Assembly: GCF_001183545.1 (NCBI RefSeq) | Contig: NZ_KQ236688.1 | Location: 401,149-465,148, forward strand | Direction: 5' to 3' | From: Cellvibrio sp. pealriver | GTDB taxonomy: Bacteria > Pseudomonadota > Gammaproteobacteria > Pseudomonadales > Cellvibrionaceae | DNA length: 64,000 nucleotides | Shown: one piece after another, positions 49,808 through 58,190 of the stretch | Numbering within the stretch: position 1 is the stretch's first letter | Layout of the letters: each line of letters opens with the position of its first letter | The notes under the pieces: generated by a model | What the model was told of the DNA's origin: nothing | Seen by the model: only the letters and a program-made list of their open reading frames with translations | Databases searched by the model: none | Translations under genes and position numbers: made by a program

Positions 49808-50875
49808 ATGCAACAGCTACCGATTGATGAGCGCGCGTTTTATCGTGGAGTGCTCACGCTGCTTTTGCTGACGGCGTTTATCGCGTCAGCCACAAGTGTC
49901 TTACACTACCTCGAGCCAGAACCGGAATTGATGGATTTAGTGGTGCCGCCTGTTGCGGCACTTATCAATATAGGGCTCGTGATTTGGCTGCGCTATCGCC
50001 CTAGAAGTATTTTGTCTGTCATCTATTCGGCGGTGAGTGTCGGTATTGTCGCGCTTTCATTGCCCGCGTGGCATTACAGCTTGCGCGCATTCAATTCCCC
50101 TAATGTTTTGCTCATCGATATATTCCCCCCTATATCTTCCCTGATTATTGTTTTGATTGTGCTGGTGATGATCATGTTGCCACCGCGCAGGGCATTTCTA
50201 CTTATGCTACTGGCGTGGGGATTGAATGCCATTCCGATATTAAGCTATCTACTTTCGCATCAAGACGAGCTCTGGACACCGCGCGGTCAGGAAATGTTTA
50301 TGAGTTACGGTTTGGTGATTTTGCTGTTATTGGTTTTATTGCCATTTCAGCAACGCGCCCGCTTGCAAATAGAACGGTTGCAAAATGATAACTCGCACAT
50401 GCATAGCTTGGTCGAGCGCGATGCATTAACGCAGCAATATAATCGTTGGGGTGGACAGCAACTGCTTGATGATTTTATGCGCAGTGAAAGCCGCGGTAGC
50501 ATCATCATGTTGGATATAGACCACTTCAAGTTAATCAACGACACCCATGGGCATTTGATTGGCGATAGCGTATTGAAACAATTTGCTGCGCGCGTCAGTG
50601 GCGCATTGCGTAGCGATGGTCATTTAATTCGCTGGGGTGGGGAGGAGTTTCTGGTCTTGATTCGCGGTATTGAGGCGCGCGATGCCTATACCGTTGCGGA
50701 GCGTCTGCGTTCGGCCATCAATGGCGATGTGTTTCCACCTGCGGGTAAAATTACAGCATCAGCTGGTGTGAGCTCACGCAGAGACGGCGACACCTTGGAG
50801 GTGTTACTTGCTCGTGTTGATAAGGCACTGTACGAAGCGAAATTAAATGGCCGCGACCAAGTGGTCTATCAATAA
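49808..50875 (+). CDS. Membrane GGDEF diguanylate cyclase
   Basis: A 355-residue inner-membrane protein with about six hydrophobic helices within residues 15-185 and a C-terminal GGDEF domain. The active site reads 'RWGGEEFLVLIRG', so the cyclase should be active. The RxxD inhibitory site five residues before it is absent (RSDG), unlike in the cyclase at 4.9 kb, so product inhibition may be weaker. 'VERDALTQQYNRWGGQQLL' and 'MLDIDHFKLINDTHGHLIGD' are the domain's opening motifs. No named sensor domain is recognised in the membrane part. Confidence 0.92.
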   Translation: MQQLPIDERAFYRGVLTLLLLTAFIASATSVLHYLEPEPELMDLVVPPVAALINIGLVIWLRYRPRSILSVIYSAVSVGIVALSLPAWHYSLRAFNSPNVLLIDIFPPISSLIIVLIVLVMIMLPPRRAFLLMLLAWGLNAIPILSYLLSHQDELWTPRGQEMFMSYGLVILLLLVLLPFQQRARLQIERLQNDNSHMHSLVERDALTQQYNRWGGQQLLDDFMRSESRGSIIMLDIDHFKLINDTHGHLIGDSVLKQFAARVSGALRSDGHLIRWGGEEFLVLIRGIEARDAYTVAERLRSAINGDVFPPAGKITASAGVSSRRDGDTLEVLLARVDKALYEAKLNGRDQVVYQ

Positions 50876-50878
50876 ATG

Positions 50879-50908
50879 TGTGAATGCATCCTGCAGGATG
50901 CATTCACA
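50879..50908. terminator. Perfect 30-bp palindrome between convergent genes
   Basis: TGTGAATGCATCC, TGCA, GGATGCATTCACA: 13 paired bases around a TGCA tetraloop that is itself self-complementary. It has no strong T tract on either side, so it may end transcription weakly, protect 3' ends or bind a protein. Confidence 0.7.
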
Positions 50909-50916
50909 GTTTCACG

Positions 50917-52557
50917 TTAATGTTGTGACGCTTCCGCAGCACCAATACCGGTTTGCGAGCGAACAAATTGCGCATCAAATGCGGCTTGTTCACTTGCAGC
51001 AGTTGCAGATTTATCGGTGATAGAGAAAAACCAGATGCCGATAAAGGCGATGCTCACCGAAAAGATTGCGGGATATTTGTAAGGGAATATCGCCTCGGTA
51101 AATCCAAATGCATCTACCCACACGGTTGGGCCGAGTACAACTAACACAACGGCGGTAAATAATCCCAAACCGCCGCCAATCACTGCACCGCGTGTGGTGA
51201 GTTTGCGCCAATACATGCTGAGCAACAAAATAGGGAAGTTAGCACTGGCAGCAACGCAGAAGGCAAGGCCAACCATGAAGGCGACATTTTGTTTTTCAAA
51301 CACAATGCCAAGCAACACCGCAATCACGCCCAAACAAATAGTGGCGATACGCGATGCACGGATTTCTTTTTTCTCATCGCGCTCGCCTTTTAATACCAGC
51401 GTTGCATAAAGGTCATGGGAGATTGCGCTTGAACCTGCCAGCGTTAAACCCGATACCACCGCAAGAATAGTCGCAAACGCCACGGCGGAAATAAAGCCGA
51501 GCAATACATCGCCCCCCAGCGCTTGCGATAAATGAATAGCGGCCATGTTGGCACCACCGATCAAAGCACCATCAGTAAAATAGGCGGGGTTTTTGAGCAA
51601 TAAAATAATCGCACCAAAACCGATAATAAATGTGAGGATGTAGAAGTAACCGATAAATCCGGTTGCATAGAACACTGAGCGGCGCGCTTGTACGGCATCT
51701 TTCACAGTGAAGAAGCGCATCAAAATATGCGGCAAACCAGCGGTGCCGAACATTAAGGCGATGCCGAGGGAGATAGCAGAAATAGGATCGCTGACCAGCG
51801 TGCCGGGTGCCATGATGGCATTGGCTTTTGAGTGGACTTTTACCGCTTCAGCGAATAAATTTTCAAAACTGAAACCGAATTGATACATCACCAAAAACGC
51901 CATGAGTGATGCGCCGGACAATAATAAAATGGCTTTGATTAATTGCACCCAAGTGGTTGCAATCATACCGCCGAAGGTAACGTACAGTGTCATCAGCACG
52001 CCGACGATAATAACGGCAACTTCGTAAGGCAAACCAAACAGCAATTCAATCAGTTTTCCTGCGCCCACCATTTGCGCGATCAAATAAAAAATCACGGTGA
52101 CGAGCGAGCCGCTTGCCGCGAGTATGCGAATGGGTTTTTGTTGCAAACGGAAAGAGGCAACATCGGCAAAGGTATATTTGCCTAAATTGCGCAAGGGTTC
52201 GGCGATCAATACCAACACAATTGGCCAACCGACTAAAAATCCGATCGCGTAAATCAAACCATCAAAACCGGATGTATACACCAAACCGGCAATGCCGAGA
52301 AAAGACGCAGCAGACATATAATCGCCTGCAATCGCCAACCCATTTTGAAAGCCGGTAATACCGCCACCAGCGGCGTAAAAATCGCTGGCGGTTTTTGTGC
52401 GGCGCGCAGCCCAGTAAGTAATACCCAGCGTCACGGCGACAAACGCCAAAAACATTAGAACAGCGGTGACGTTAACGCTGCTTGAGCCAGTCGCTTGCGC
52501 CCATGCGCAAGTCGTCATTGCCGAAAGAATCAGTGCGAGAGGGGCGTTGTATTTCAC
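50917..52557 (-). CDS. actP: Cation/acetate symporter ActP
   Basis: Sodium/solute-symporter-family permease that takes up acetate and similar short acids. From the GTG at 52557 it has 546 residues (E. coli 549). It starts with a cleavable-looking leader (to 'TTCAWAQA') and continues with about 13 helices ('[31 protein letters not shown]' in pieces, '[17 protein letters not shown]'-like, '[17 protein letters not shown]'). The GTG start is chosen because GGAGG lies just upstream and the codon overlaps the stop of the DUF485 gene by four bases (GTGA). The longer frame to 52650 runs through that gene. Confidence 0.95.
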   Translation of the reverse strand: MKYNAPLALILSAMTTCAWAQATGSSSVNVTAVLMFLAFVAVTLGITYWAARRTKTASDFYAAGGGITGFQNGLAIAGDYMSAASFLGIAGLVYTSGFDGLIYAIGFLVGWPIVLVLIAEPLRNLGKYTFADVASFRLQQKPIRILAASGSLVTVIFYLIAQMVGAGKLIELLFGLPYEVAVIIVGVLMTLYVTFGGMIATTWVQLIKAILLLSGASLMAFLVMYQFGFSFENLFAEAVKVHSKANAIMAPGTLVSDPISAISLGIALMFGTAGLPHILMRFFTVKDAVQARRSVFYATGFIGYFYILTFIIGFGAIILLLKNPAYFTDGALIGGANMAAIHLSQALGGDVLLGFISAVAFATILAVVSGLTLAGSSAISHDLYATLVLKGERDEKKEIRASRIATICLGVIAVLLGIVFEKQNVAFMVGLAFCVAASANFPILLLSMYWRKLTTRGAVIGGGLGLFTAVVLVVLGPTVWVDAFGFTEAIFPYKYPAIFSVSIAFIGIWFFSITDKSATAASEQAAFDAQFVRSQTGIGAAEASQH

Positions 52558-52859
52558 GAAGCGCCTCCTGCTTTTTTTACGATGGCTTGTGTAAGCGGTT
52601 CCAACACGCGGTTTGCGTAATACACATAGATGCCTGTGATTAACAAACAAAACACAATGACCCCTAAACCCAGCACCATGCCGATAGAGGTAACACCGTC
52701 ACCAATCGGTTGGCCTAGTGTAGTGGGATGGAAGGCGATGGTCAGGATAAGTGCGAAGTACGCGATGATCGTAGCCAATGATAAAGGCCACATAATTTTT
52801 TTGCGGGCGCGGGTAAGCGCTGCGTATTCCGGCAATTGCCGGATAGTCTCAGTCTGCAT
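52554..52859 (-). CDS. yjcH: DUF485 inner-membrane protein (YjcH)
   Basis: A 101-residue protein with two hydrophobic helices ('[20 protein letters not shown]' and '[21 protein letters not shown]'), matching the DUF485/YjcH family. It always sits directly before actP. The 4-base overlap with actP shows translational coupling. Its exact role in acetate transport is not known. Confidence 0.94.
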   Translation of the reverse strand: MQTETIRQLPEYAALTRARKKIMWPLSLATIIAYFALILTIAFHPTTLGQPIGDGVTSIGMVLGLGVIVFCLLITGIYVYYANRVLEPLTQAIVKKAGGAS

Positions 52860-52961
52860 GTCAGGTTCCCCTTGTTATTGTTAATGTGCGGGGGTGATTA
52901 AATGCTTAAGGTGTAGGCATGGTCAAGTAAATAATGGTCAATTGAAGTTGGGGTGTGGATA

Positions 52962-53558
52962 TTAAATCCACCCCTTTTGGCGGGCGATACGCGCGGCATC
53001 CACGCGGTTGACCGCATGGAGTTTTGCAATCGCCTCCGAGAGATAATTTCGCACAGTGCCTTCTGACAAACACAAAACAGTGGCAATTTCTGCCGTAGTT
53101 TTTCCTTCCGCCGCCAGGCGCAGTGCGCGCCGTTCTTTATCGTTGAGCGGATCACTTTCACCTAACGCCATCATCGCCAGTTCACCATCAATCACACGCT
53201 TGCCATCCATGACTTTGTAAATGGCCTGAATCAATTGTTCCGATGGTGCATCTTTCAATAAAAAACCTGCAACGCCCATATCAATAGCGCGACGGATATA
53301 ACCTGCACGGCCAAAGGTGGTAATGATGATCGTTTTGGTCGGCAATTTTTGCTGCAGTACCCATTGCGCCAGTTCAAGGCCGGAGCGGCCGGGCATTTCA
53401 ATATCAGTGAGTAAAATATCGTAGCTGTGTTGCTTCATCAGCAACCACGCGCGGTCGCCATCTTCCGCTTGGGTGATTTCAAAACCATTTTCCATGCTGA
53501 GCAATGCAGCCAATGCTCCGCGCACCATGGATTGATCTTCTGCTAATAATATTTTCAT
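52962..53558 (-). CDS. NarL/LuxR-family response regulator (DesR-type)
   Basis: A 198-residue regulator. The receiver domain has phosphoacceptor Asp52 ('YDILLTDIEMPGRSG'), Thr in 'IIITTFGR' and Lys in 'GFLLKDAPSE'. The C-terminal helix-turn-helix is of the LuxR type ('LSEGTVRNYLSEAIAKL'). The ATG at 53558 (rather than the upstream frame) gives the standard N-terminus 'MKILLAEDQS'. It starts four bases after the kinase stop codon, so the two are cotranscribed. The gene ends 102 bases before yjcH-actP on the same strand. Confidence 0.94.
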   Translation of the reverse strand: MKILLAEDQSMVRGALAALLSMENGFEITQAEDGDRAWLLMKQHSYDILLTDIEMPGRSGLELAQWVLQQKLPTKTIIITTFGRAGYIRRAIDMGVAGFLLKDAPSEQLIQAIYKVMDGKRVIDGELAMMALGESDPLNDKERRALRLAAEGKTTAEIATVLCLSEGTVRNYLSEAIAKLHAVNRVDAARIARQKGWI

Positions 53559-53562
53559 GGTG

Positions 53563-54663
53563 TTATGACCCTTGCTGTTGCAGCTCATTGCGCGGTAACG
53601 AGATGATAAATTCACAACCTTTGTTAACCGATGATTGCAAGTCGCCCATCAGCGCATACAGGCGTTCTTGTATGCCTTGTAATCCGTTGCCGGGAACCAG
53701 CGTTTTCACTTCGCCGTTGTCGCGCATGCTGACTAAAATTTTATCGCCCTGTTGGCTGAATTCGATCTGGCAATGGTTGCCATTGCTGTGGCGCAACACA
53801 TTAGTGGTCAGTTCTGTCAGGGCTAAAATAAGTGCTGTTTCTGCACGCGGAGTCAGCTGGGGAATATCACCTTGTAAATCCACTAAAAAACCTTTTTGCC
53901 GCAGTTTTTCGCACAGCTCCATTACCTCACCGGAAAGCCCACGGTGTTTATAACCGGATACTGTCTGGCGCACGAGGCTCAAACTATTGCGCGCAATTTG
54001 GTGCAATTCAGATAAATGTTGCTGTACCTGTTCGTGCTTTTCTTGCGATAAAAGTTTTTCAGCCAATTCCGCTTTCAGGGCGATGCTTGAGAGTGTGTGC
54101 CCAAGAATATCGTGCAGGTCGCGCGCAATACGCTCGCGCTCGGCAATCACCGCAAGCTGTTCAATTTCCTGATAACTTTTTTGTTGGCTGATGCGAGCTT
54201 CCAAGCGCAATTTTTCAACATAGCCGATGATCCCGATAGTAATGAGACCGGAGAGTGCAGGAAATGCGAAATAGGGCAGCGGGTACTTAAAATAAAAGTG
54301 CATTCCTATAATCATGAATGTCAGGAAGGCGGTAACTGCTAACCAAATTTTAGTGCGGTACGAGAATCCAACCAGAAATCCGACGTAAGAGAAAAAGGTG
54401 CCTGAACCCGGAGTGTAAGGTGTGATCGCCAGCGCGAGCAGCGAAATGCCAAGTATGGGTTTCCACACCTGTTGGGCGTTTAGTGTAATGGCCCATAAAT
54501 ACAGCGAAACAAATAAAAGATACGCACCGACCAACAGGGTTTTGCCGAACGGTGTCATCGGCATGTAATACACAGGAAAAAAATACCAGAGACTAAAGAC
54601 CAGCCAAACCCAGGATTTAGCTGAATAAATAGAACCTGCGCAATGTTCAGGATGGTTGGCCAT
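53563..54663 (-). CDS. DesK-type sensor histidine kinase
   Basis: A 366-residue inner-membrane kinase with about five helices within residues 17-150. It then has the HisKA_3 dimerisation domain with phosphorylated His184 ('ERERIARDLHDILGHTL') and an HATPase_c domain ('LALTELTTNVLRHS', 'MRDNGEV', 'GNGLQGIQERLYALMG'). There is no separate sensor domain, so the stimulus is probably sensed in or near the membrane, as in DesK (membrane fluidity); acetate or redox sensing is also conceivable from its neighbours. The start is taken at the ATG 54663 as the upstream frame lacks support. Confidence 0.92.
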   Translation of the reverse strand: MANHPEHCAGSIYSAKSWVWLVFSLWYFFPVYYMPMTPFGKTLLVGAYLLFVSLYLWAITLNAQQVWKPILGISLLALAITPYTPGSGTFFSYVGFLVGFSYRTKIWLAVTAFLTFMIIGMHFYFKYPLPYFAFPALSGLITIGIIGYVEKLRLEARISQQKSYQEIEQLAVIAERERIARDLHDILGHTLSSIALKAELAEKLLSQEKHEQVQQHLSELHQIARNSLSLVRQTVSGYKHRGLSGEVMELCEKLRQKGFLVDLQGDIPQLTPRAETALILALTELTTNVLRHSNGNHCQIEFSQQGDKILVSMRDNGEVKTLVPGNGLQGIQERLYALMGDLQSSVNKGCEFIISLPRNELQQQGS

Positions 54664-54827
54664 AAGGGATCCGTGCAGATGCTGTGTAACAGAAAACAGA
54701 ATATTACCAGTTTGGTTCGGGAATAGCGGTTCTGCCAGCAGGAAAGTCACCAGTGTGCGGTGACAATTGTCAGCGCCATACCGTCACTCCGGCAGGGCGC
54801 TTTTGATATGCAGTTAGCGATGCGCGA

Positions 54828-55442
54828 TCAAGCGAGCTTGCGCAATTGGGAATCGTGCAAGCGGGTAAAAAAGGCGAGGGCACACAGGCTGCCGATCAGT
54901 GCCATAAACATATCCGATTGGGTATCCCACTGGTCGCCTTGGGTGCCCAGGAATTCATCAGCTCCTTGCCCCATAGCTAACGCTGCTGCCCATTCAATCA
55001 ACTCATAGGTTGCGCTAATCGCCAACACAACACACACAATAATAAAAGCCAGCATTTTTGCGCCTTTTACTATTTGATGGCGAACCAGAATTTCCCGCGC
55101 AACCAGTGCAGGCGCAAAGCCTTGGAAAAAATGCCCGAGTTTATCGTAAGGGTTGCGCGATAAATCAAACCATTCCTGCACCATAAAACCAACCGGTACA
55201 CGCGCATAGGTATAAGCGCCACCCAGAATTAGAATTAATCCGTGTAAAAAAATGCACCAGTAGAGCAATGTGGTTAATGGAAATTTTTTATAACTTGCCC
55301 AAAGGATGGGAATCGCAATTAACACGGGCAATACTTCCATAAACCAGGTGGCCCGGTCATAAGGTTGCCAGCCGGATAACACCAGCGCAGTCGCGGTTGC
55401 TGCCAGCATAAAAACAAGTAATGGTGTTTGGCTGTGTGTCAT
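54828..55442 (-). CDS. DUF2238 (YjdF) membrane protein
   Basis: A 204-residue protein with six hydrophobic helices. Family motifs are 'YDRATWFMEVLPVLIA', 'LHGLILILGGAYTYARVPVG', 'NPYDKLGHFFQGFAPALVAREIL' and 'GDQWDTQSDMFMALIG'. E. coli YjdF belongs to this group. No function is established. It lies 164 bases upstream of the kinase gene's start on the same strand, separate enough that a common transcript is uncertain. Confidence 0.92.
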   Translation of the reverse strand: MTHSQTPLLVFMLAATATALVLSGWQPYDRATWFMEVLPVLIAIPILWASYKKFPLTTLLYWCIFLHGLILILGGAYTYARVPVGFMVQEWFDLSRNPYDKLGHFFQGFAPALVAREILVRHQIVKGAKMLAFIIVCVVLAISATYELIEWAAALAMGQGADEFLGTQGDQWDTQSDMFMALIGSLCALAFFTRLHDSQLRKLA

Positions 55443-55488
55443 TGCGTGTTCCCAATATCGAAAATAAAAAAGCAGTATTTGATAATTG

Positions 55489-56163
55489 TTAATCGGTAAA
55501 GCTTTTCAGGTTATTGATTTGCAAGGATAGGATATTCCCCTGCGGGTCTATTGTATAAGTCGTCGTCTCATCAATAATGTTAGCTTCCGGATCGAGTGTT
55601 TGGGTGCGCACAATAAAATTCAGGTTGCCTTTGTCGGCTTTTTCCGTGCGCCAACTTCCTGCAGAAAATGCAATATTGTTATCGCAACTAAAGCCAGGCA
55701 TGGAATCTTTATCGCCTAACTTTACTTGGTTGGGTAAATGATAGGGTGACAGCGACGTGCATATAATTCGTGGCCCCATACCGCTGCGAGTGACCGATAA
55801 CTGGAATGAAATTAAATTTTTAGTTGCGGTATCAAAATAGCTGGTGGATTCCCATGTCGGTGCAGCCATAGTGCTGCTACCAAAACGCGATTCTTTTACG
55901 ACAAAGTGACGGTACTGAGGAGTTACCAGAACGCCATTAACGACGGTCTCTTGCTGGTTTTTGATGTAAAGATCCGCAAATCCGGTCTTGTCGGATTCCA
56001 TGAGCTCTGTTGCGTATACTTTGCCAGCCGTCAGACTGGTCACGTTCTCCAGACTAAAAGAGGTGTTGGTGTAACCATCGTCTTTTGGCGGATCATTTTT
56101 CTTGTCTCCCCCTCCACCGCAACCTATTAATAATAGCGGGATTAAAAAAACACTTTTATTCAT
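55489..56163 (-). CDS. Hypothetical lipoprotein
   Basis: A 224-residue protein with a short signal peptide and lipobox 'LLIGC' (Cys15), followed by Gly4 and a charged linker. The rest looks like a single beta-rich domain with no recognised family; 'YTIDPQGNILSLQINNLKSF' closes it. The residue after the lipidated Cys is Gly, which favours the outer membrane. It is flanked by unrelated genes on the same strand and no function can be suggested. Confidence 0.75.
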   Translation of the reverse strand: MNKSVFLIPLLLIGCGGGGDKKNDPPKDDGYTNTSFSLENVTSLTAGKVYATELMESDKTGFADLYIKNQQETVVNGVLVTPQYRHFVVKESRFGSSTMAAPTWESTSYFDTATKNLISFQLSVTRSGMGPRIICTSLSPYHLPNQVKLGDKDSMPGFSCDNNIAFSAGSWRTEKADKGNLNFIVRTQTLDPEANIIDETTTYTIDPQGNILSLQINNLKSFTD

Positions 56164-56211
56164 TTCCTTTCTCCATGTGATGGATCAACCGATTGCCAAT
56201 ATAGGCTTTGG

Positions 56212-56742
56212 TTAGGTGCTTTGCAATTCGCTCCAGCCCGATTCTGAATGCATAATGGCTATGAGTTTTTCTATTCGTTCATTAGAGAGTTGTCGGTAAT
56301 CCGGATAGGGCGCAACAATGAGACGTAGCTCTTTATTGATAGCAAAATAGTTATCAAGCCACACCAAGGGCGGTAAATTTAAGTAAGCGGCGTAGGTTTT
56401 TCCGGCAATGATGTGAATGGTTTTTGTATTGCGATTTAATTCAGGCGCACTAAATAAAAGCGCCTCCTGTGAATGTGACTGAAATAATTCAAGATCACGA
56501 TAAGCTTGCCATGTGTTAGGCAAATCTTTGCGGCCTTGCCTTTTATGCCAATCAAACAATAACTTTGCATACACATTAAATGCTTTGCGCCAGTGATTGC
56601 TGGTGTGTTTCACAATGTGCGCCAGCTCGCCTGCAGCTAAACCACGCAGCTCGTTCATCACCGGATAATCGTCTAGCGGCGGGCGGTTGGCGATGTAGAA
56701 ATTGATGTTGCTGCTGGTTGAGCCGAGCCCGATTGGTTTCAT
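56212..56742 (-). CDS. Conserved-looking hypothetical protein, coupled to the UPF0303 gene
   Basis: A 176-residue soluble protein with no signal peptide. I do not recognise a family with confidence. The C-terminal half ('IHIIAGKTYAAYLNLPPLVW', 'LRLIVAPYPDYRQLSNERI') has alternating beta and alpha segments that could be a Rossmann-like or uracil-DNA-glycosylase-like fold; this is only an impression. Its ATG overlaps the stop codon of the upstream UPF0303 gene by four bases, so the two are cotranslated and may share a pathway. Confidence 0.75.
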   Translation of the reverse strand: MKPIGLGSTSSNINFYIANRPPLDDYPVMNELRGLAAGELAHIVKHTSNHWRKAFNVYAKLLFDWHKRQGRKDLPNTWQAYRDLELFQSHSQEALLFSAPELNRNTKTIHIIAGKTYAAYLNLPPLVWLDNYFAINKELRLIVAPYPDYRQLSNERIEKLIAIMHSESGWSELQST

Positions 56743-57212
56743 TTTGTTTGTTGGCGAACAATGTCACGCATGGCATCAACCGCGAGTTGATGATCGGTTT
56801 CCTGTGGTAAACCGGATACTGTCACTGCGCCAATAATTCCACCGTTTTTAATACGGATGGGAAACGAACCGCCGTGTGCGCAATATTCTTTGGGGTCTAA
56901 ATAAGGGATGGCTTCAAAGTCACGGTTTTTGGCAGCATTGTATTGCCCCAGATAATAAGAACTGTTACCAAAGCGCATAACGGCTTGCCGCTTGCGGCGT
57001 ATCCAATCTTGCTGATCTTTCGATGTTCCCGGCATGGCATAACTAAAAACCACTTGTTCAAATGCGTAGACTTCAATCGATACCGATGCAGAAATTTTGT
57101 CCGCACCCAGCCTGATTAAATTACCCAACTCCCACGCCGTAGCATTATTAAAGTGGTGAAGTTGCAGTTCATCTTCCTGTGCTAAAAGTGCTTTTAGAAT
57201 TTCATTATTCAT
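56739..57212 (-). CDS. UPF0303/HbpS-like heme-binding family protein
   Basis: A 157-residue protein of the UPF0303 family, whose members share the HbpS-like fold (GlcG/HbpS group, some of which bind heme). Characteristic segments are 'HHFNNATAWELGNLIRLG', 'RRKRQAVMRFGNSSYYLG', 'YCAHGGSFPIRIKNGGIIGAVTVSGLPQETDH' in pieces. A cytoplasmic location is expected, as no signal peptide is present. The biochemical role in this group is not firmly known. The next gene overlaps its stop by four bases. Confidence 0.88.
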   Translation of the reverse strand: MNNEILKALLAQEDELQLHHFNNATAWELGNLIRLGADKISASVSIEVYAFEQVVFSYAMPGTSKDQQDWIRRKRQAVMRFGNSSYYLGQYNAAKNRDFEAIPYLDPKEYCAHGGSFPIRIKNGGIIGAVTVSGLPQETDHQLAVDAMRDIVRQQTK

Positions 57213-57304
57213 AATCTGTTGGTTCCGGATCGTTTTACAGGCTGCGCCGCGCTGGTCATTATGCCCAACGTCTGCGTTTAATAACCAATTAGAAGAGACT
57301 GGTA

Positions 57305-57526
57305 TTAATAAGAAGAGTTCGGCGTGATGTCGGGATTAATTTCACCATACACTTCTTCCGGGTCTATCCCGCTCATGAGTAATGTTTCGCGCACGGTTTG
57401 AATATGGTCGAGCACGGTTTGGTATCTATCACCGTATTCGTATTTATTTACCTCAATGGCTTTAGGCATATAACAAAACGCAATCTTTAAGGCTTCGATC
57501 AGCTCGTCATGTGTTGCTTCAGTCAT
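57305..57526 (-). CDS. Small acidic hypothetical protein
   Basis: A 73-residue protein from the ATG at 57526 with GGAG seven bases upstream. It is helical and acidic ('THDELIEALKIAFCYMPKAIEVN', 'MSGIDPEEVYGEINPDIT' in parts). No family was recognised. The frame extends upstream to 57661 but crosses a dispersed repeat and the end of another gene, so the shorter form is chosen. It lies at the edge of the repeat-rich stretch. Confidence 0.6.
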   Translation of the reverse strand: MTEATHDELIEALKIAFCYMPKAIEVNKYEYGDRYQTVLDHIQTVRETLLMSGIDPEEVYGEINPDITPNSSY

Positions 57527-57551
57527 GGCGTTCTCCAAATATTGGTTTGTC

Positions 57552-57615
57552 GTAGGTTGCGGCGGGCCGCGCAGGCTAAGGAACGAACCGCAACAGCGGT
57601 TTTTCAGTGTGGTAA
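57552..57615. repeat. 64-bp REP-like dispersed repeat, copy A
   Basis: Begins GTAGGTTGCGGCGGGC and ends in TTTTTCAGTGTGGTAA. It has the same length and direction as copy B at 58066-58129, with about eight single-base differences. Internal GTTG/CAAC arms can form a stem. Confidence 0.85.
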
Positions 57616-57620
57616 AATAC

Positions 57621-57902
57621 TTATTGATCCCAATTTTTAAAAGCAGCATACATGACTCCAATCCCGAATAGGGATATGGCTAGCGCAATAAAAAAAGCTG
57701 CTGCCCCATTTGCTTCCCAGCCAACTCGCCAATCACTACCATGAGCAATAACTTCACCGATTAATAGGCTTTTTAAGCCATATATGAAAATGATCAAACC
57801 CAATAGACCAACAAAAATAGTTTCCAACTTTTTATTCTTCGTTGATTTCATTTTGTTTTGATTGGTCTTGTTGGACGGTTTTTTGGATTTCGGTGTTCTC
57901 AT
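57621..57902 (-). CDS. Small two-helix membrane protein
   Basis: A 93-residue protein with a Lys-rich N-terminal 25 residues and two clear membrane helices ('TIFVGLLGLIIFIYGLKSL' and 'AAFFIALAISLFGIGVMYAAF'). AGGGA lies five bases before the ATG at 57902; an internal ATG at 57851 is an alternative. No family was recognised. It overlaps the decayed antitoxin frame by about 70 bases in another frame. It lies downstream of the cyclase-like gene on the same strand, so a functional link is possible but unproven. Confidence 0.6.
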   Translation of the reverse strand: MRTPKSKKPSNKTNQNKMKSTKNKKLETIFVGLLGLIIFIYGLKSLLIGEVIAHGSDWRVGWEANGAAAFFIALAISLFGIGVMYAAFKNWDQ

Positions 57903-58002
57903 TCATTTCCCTATGTGTTTTGTTAAGGATAATTTTATTGTTTCTTTCATCGCGGAGTGATTGAAAGCCTTCGCTTAACTCGCCGAACAGGTTGCGTTTC
58001 AT
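57832..58002 (-). pseudogene. Truncated antitoxin-like gene (HigA/NadS-type N-terminus only)
   Basis: The 56-residue frame starts 'MKRNLFGELSEGFQSLRDER', a beginning typical of XRE-family antitoxins that are about 100 residues long. After 'NKIILNKTHRE' the similarity stops. The helix-turn-helix half is missing, replaced by a Gln/Asn/Glu-rich tail, and no toxin gene is adjacent. A perfect operator-like palindrome lies 35 bases upstream. This is best read as a remnant of a toxin-antitoxin locus. A functional short protein cannot be excluded. Confidence 0.6.
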
Positions 58003-58036
58003 TGGGCACCTCTGGCGCATCTTGAATATTTCAAAA

Positions 58037-58055
58037 TATACGCGCGGTGCGTATA
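58037..58055. promoter_or_regulatory. Operator-like palindrome of the decayed toxin-antitoxin locus
   Basis: TATACGC, five bases (GCGGT), GCGTATA, with perfect arms. It sits where a toxin-antitoxin promoter operator should be, upstream of the truncated antitoxin gene on the minus strand. Confidence 0.6.
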
Positions 58056-58065
58056 CATGGCAAGG

Positions 58066-58129
58066 GTAGGTTGCGGCGGGCTGCGCAGGCTGAGGAACGA
58101 ACCCCAACAGTGATTTTTCAGGGTGGCAA
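58066..58129. repeat. 64-bp REP-like dispersed repeat, copy B
   Basis: Direct copy of the element at 57552-57615. The two copies bracket the small membrane-protein gene and the antitoxin remnant. The sequence type (GTAGGTTG...GAGGAACGAACC.CAACA) is a known kind of extragenic palindromic element in proteobacteria. Confidence 0.85.
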
Positions 58130-58152
58130 TAAATTAAATTATTTATCCTTTG

Positions 58153-58180
58153 GTAGGTTGGGCGGTTATGCCCAACTTAC
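58153..58180. repeat. REP-like inverted repeat downstream of the cyclase-like gene
   Basis: GTAGGTTGGGC, loop GGTTAT, GCCCAACTTAC: an 11-bp stem with one mismatch, sharing its first bases with copies A and B. It may also end the minus-strand transcript of the gene at 58191. Confidence 0.8.
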
Positions 58181-58190
58181 GGACCTGTTC

